Positions 5,495 through 7,187 of a DNA stretch of 7,187 bases are shown piece after piece (position 1 is the first letter of the stretch; every line of letters begins with the position of its first letter). The notes under the pieces were generated by a model. It searched no databases. It was not told where the DNA came from and worked only from the letters and a program-made list of their open reading frames with translations. This DNA is from Pseudomonadales bacterium. GTDB taxonomy: Bacteria; Pseudomonadota; Gammaproteobacteria; Steroidobacterales; Steroidobacteraceae. The position numbers and the translations under genes are program-made. The stretch lies in contig JAGRJB010000020.1 in the NCBI GenBank assembly GCA_020442965.1, positions 1-7,187 on the forward strand. Reading direction: 5' to 3'.

Positions 5495-6757
5495 TTGCGG
5501 CTCCTGTATATCGCGATCGCCTATCTGCTCGCGCCGATCGTCGCCGGTACGATGCTGATAAGGGGCGTGCGGGACCGCAGCTACTGGCGCAATTTCACCC
5601 AACGCTTCGGCTTCGGCGAGCAGCTCGAGGGCGAGCGCAGTATCTGGGTGCACGCCGTGTCAGTCGGTGAGGTGCAGGCCGCTGCGCCCCTGGTCGAGTC
5701 GTTACTGCACTCGTATTCGCGCCTGCCGCTCGTCCTGACCACCGTTACGCCGACCGGCGCGGACCGCGCTCGCGCCCTGTTCGGCGAACGGGTAACTGTG
5801 CGCTACATTCCCTACGATCTGCCAGGTTCTGTCGCCCGCTTCTTCGAGCGTATCCGGCCGCAGCTCGTGATCATTCTCGAAACGGAACTGTGGCCGAATT
5901 TATACCATGCGTGCGGTCGGCGCAGGATACCGCTCGTGTTGGCGAGCGCGCGTATTTCACCCAAGTCGGTGGGGCGCTACCGACTCTTGACGGGCCTGTT
6001 TCGCGAGACTTTGTCGCACGGCATTTCGATCGCGGCACAGAGTGAGGCGGATGCGGCACGGTTTCGCTCAATCGGCGCCAACCCGGCGCGTACGCACGTC
6101 GTCGGCAATATCAAGTTCGACTTCGCGCTGCCGGCCGACATCGCATCGACCGGCCGAGCACTGCGCGTTTTGTTAGGCGAAAGGCGGCCTGTCTGGGTCG
6201 CGGGCAGCACGCACGCCGGCGAAGAGGAACAGATATTGGCTGCGCACCGCGAGGTTCGCAGCGCGCATCCGCAGGCACTGTTGGTGCTGGTGCCGCGCCA
6301 TCCGCCGCGGTTTGCCGACGTGGCGAGCCTCTTGCACCGTGAGGACGTGCCGTTCGTCAGCCGCTCGAGTGGTGCGCCAGTCACCACGGCTACGCAAGTG
6401 TTCCTGCTCGATACGCTGGGTGAGCTGTTACCCTTCTATGCGGCGTGCGACGTTGCGTTTGTGGCTGGCAGTCTGGTGCCGATCGGTGGGCACAATCTGC
6501 TCGAGCCCGCCGCACTCGGCAAAGCGATGCTTACCGGACCGTATAATTTCAACTCGGAAGATATCGCCAGGCTGTTGCTGCAACGTGGCGCCGTTCTGCA
6601 GGTGGCAGATGCCGCTTCGCTCGCCGCCAACATGGCGCGATTGCTACACGCCCCTGACGAGCGTCAGCGCATGGGCAGCATCGGACGATCGGTGGTCGAT
6701 GAGAACCGCGGCGCGGTCGCGCGTCTGTTACCGCTATTAGAGCCGCTTATTGAGTAG
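5495..6757 (+). CDS. waaA: Kdo transferase (3-deoxy-D-manno-octulosonic acid transferase)
   Basis: WaaA transfers Kdo from CMP-Kdo to the lipid IVA precursor, the first step of the lipopolysaccharide core. The 420 residues match the family length. An N-terminal hydrophobic stretch (about 3-22) is the usual single membrane anchor. VHAVSVGEVQA at 52-62 carries the conserved catalytic Glu59. ETELWPN (129-135) and GNIKFD (204-209) follow, then AGSTHAGEEE (236-245) and GGHNLLEP (331-338) in the C-terminal CMP-Kdo-binding domain. The start is TTG at 5495, since no ATG or GTG lies between the upstream in-frame stop and this codon. A weak TAGG overlaps the kdkA stop, so translation is likely coupled to kdkA. 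The number of Kdo residues added cannot be read from the sequence. The kinase next door suggests a monofunctional enzyme, as in Haemophilus. The stop overlaps the end of the convergent tolC-like gene. Confidence 0.96.
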   Translation: MRLLYIAIAYLLAPIVAGTMLIRGVRDRSYWRNFTQRFGFGEQLEGERSIWVHAVSVGEVQAAAPLVESLLHSYSRLPLVLTTVTPTGADRARALFGERVTVRYIPYDLPGSVARFFERIRPQLVIILETELWPNLYHACGRRRIPLVLASARISPKSVGRYRLLTGLFRETLSHGISIAAQSEADAARFRSIGANPARTHVVGNIKFDFALPADIASTGRALRVLLGERRPVWVAGSTHAGEEEQILAAHREVRSAHPQALLVLVPRHPPRFADVASLLHREDVPFVSRSSGAPVTTATQVFLLDTLGELLPFYAACDVAFVAGSLVPIGGHNLLEPAALGKAMLTGPYNFNSEDIARLLLQRGAVLQVADAASLAANMARLLHAPDERQRMGSIGRSVVDENRGAVARLLPLLEPLIE

Positions 6758-7187
6758 CCGCCGGAGCGGTCAGCCAGGCGTTCACTTCCTCGATCGTGTC
6801 GCGATCCAGATTACCCGCCGCAAGCTGCAGCTGCAGGACATTCAGAATGTAGTCGTAACGACTGCGCGAGTAGTCAGTCTCCGCCTGCACGAGACGGCGG
6901 CGTGAGTCGAGTACGTCGACCGCCGTGCGCGTACCAACTTCGTAGCCCGCTTCGGTTGCTTGCAGCGCTGTCCGGGCGGATTCGAGCGCCTGCCGCAGCG
7001 CATTGACGCGCGAGATTTCGGATTGCACGCCGAGGTAGGCATCGCGAGCCAGCCGCTCGGTAGCGCGGGAGGTACGTTCGAGACGGGCGCGCGACGCCTG
7101 CCAGAGATACTCCTGCTGACGCACGCGCGACTGCGTGCCGCCGCCGGCGAACAATGGCACGGAAACTTGCAGACCGACGCTCTTGGA
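6747..7187 (-). CDS. tolC: TolC-family outer membrane efflux/secretion protein, C-terminal part (partial)
   Basis: The frame is open from the right edge to a TAA at 6747-6749, giving the last 146 residues. TolC trimers form the outer membrane beta-barrel and periplasmic alpha-tunnel for tripartite efflux pumps and type I secretion. Visible here are VGLQVSVPLFAGGGTQSRV (4-22 of the fragment), a strand-turn typical of the second barrel hairpin, then a long helix rich in Ala, Arg and Glu. Next comes GYEVGTRTAVDVLDSRRRLVQ (81-101) and ETDYSRSRYDYILNVLQLQLAAGNL (103-127), the canonical end of the second outer-membrane-efflux repeat. A short tail follows with no extra domain. The GTG at 7160 is internal and not the start. 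The gene is convergent with waaA and overlaps its last 11 bases. The symbol reflects similarity to TolC rather than a proven orthologue. Confidence 0.92.
   Translation of the reverse strand, partial: SKSVGLQVSVPLFAGGGTQSRVRQQEYLWQASRARLERTSRATERLARDAYLGVQSEISRVNALRQALESARTALQATEAGYEVGTRTAVDVLDSRRRLVQAETDYSRSRYDYILNVLQLQLAAGNLDRDTIEEVNAWLTAPAATQ

Overview
The window looks like ordinary chromosomal DNA from a GC-rich gammaproteobacterium. The gene set is a two-domain GlnE, an OpsX-type heptosyltransferase with a Kdo kinase, WaaA and a TolC-family porin. It recalls Xanthomonadales, Nevskiales or Steroidobacterales-like lineages more than enterics, but the exact lineage is inference. There is no transposase, integrase, tRNA, rRNA, CRISPR array or visible shift in base composition.

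Layout. Positions 1-81 hold the last codons of an unrecognised plus-strand gene. glnE (91-2973, +) encodes the bifunctional glutamine synthetase adenylyltransferase/adenylyl-removing enzyme. After a 7-base gap comes a 69-residue CHCC zinc-finger protein (2981-3190, +). A GC-rich hairpin lies in the 34-base convergent gap that follows. Two minus-strand genes come next: a DUF6165 protein (3225-3620) and, upstream of it with an ATGA overlap, an OpsX-type heptosyltransferase I (3617-4684). Only 28 bases away, kdkA (4713-5486, +) and waaA (5495-6757, +) run in the opposite direction. The 3' part of a tolC-like gene (6747-7187, -) enters from the right edge, tail to tail with waaA and overlapping it by 11 bases.

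How the genes work together. waaA, kdkA and the opsX-like gene give consecutive steps of lipopolysaccharide inner-core assembly on the inner face of the cytoplasmic membrane: Kdo transfer to lipid A, Kdo phosphorylation, then addition of the first heptose. The pairing of an OpsX-type rather than enteric WaaC-type enzyme with KdkA predicts a core built on phosphorylated Kdo, as in Haemophilus. DUF6165 is translationally coupled to the heptosyltransferase and is the one gene of unknown function in this module. glnE belongs to nitrogen control and is not functionally tied to the core genes.

I found no clearly new multi-gene system. The items most worth a second look are the DUF6165/heptosyltransferase coupling, a consensus -10 box that would give a leaderless zinc-finger mRNA, a (CG)8 tract inside the heptosyltransferase gene, and the very tight divergent and convergent gene junctions. 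Gaps between genes are all under 40 bases, so no long stretch is unassigned.
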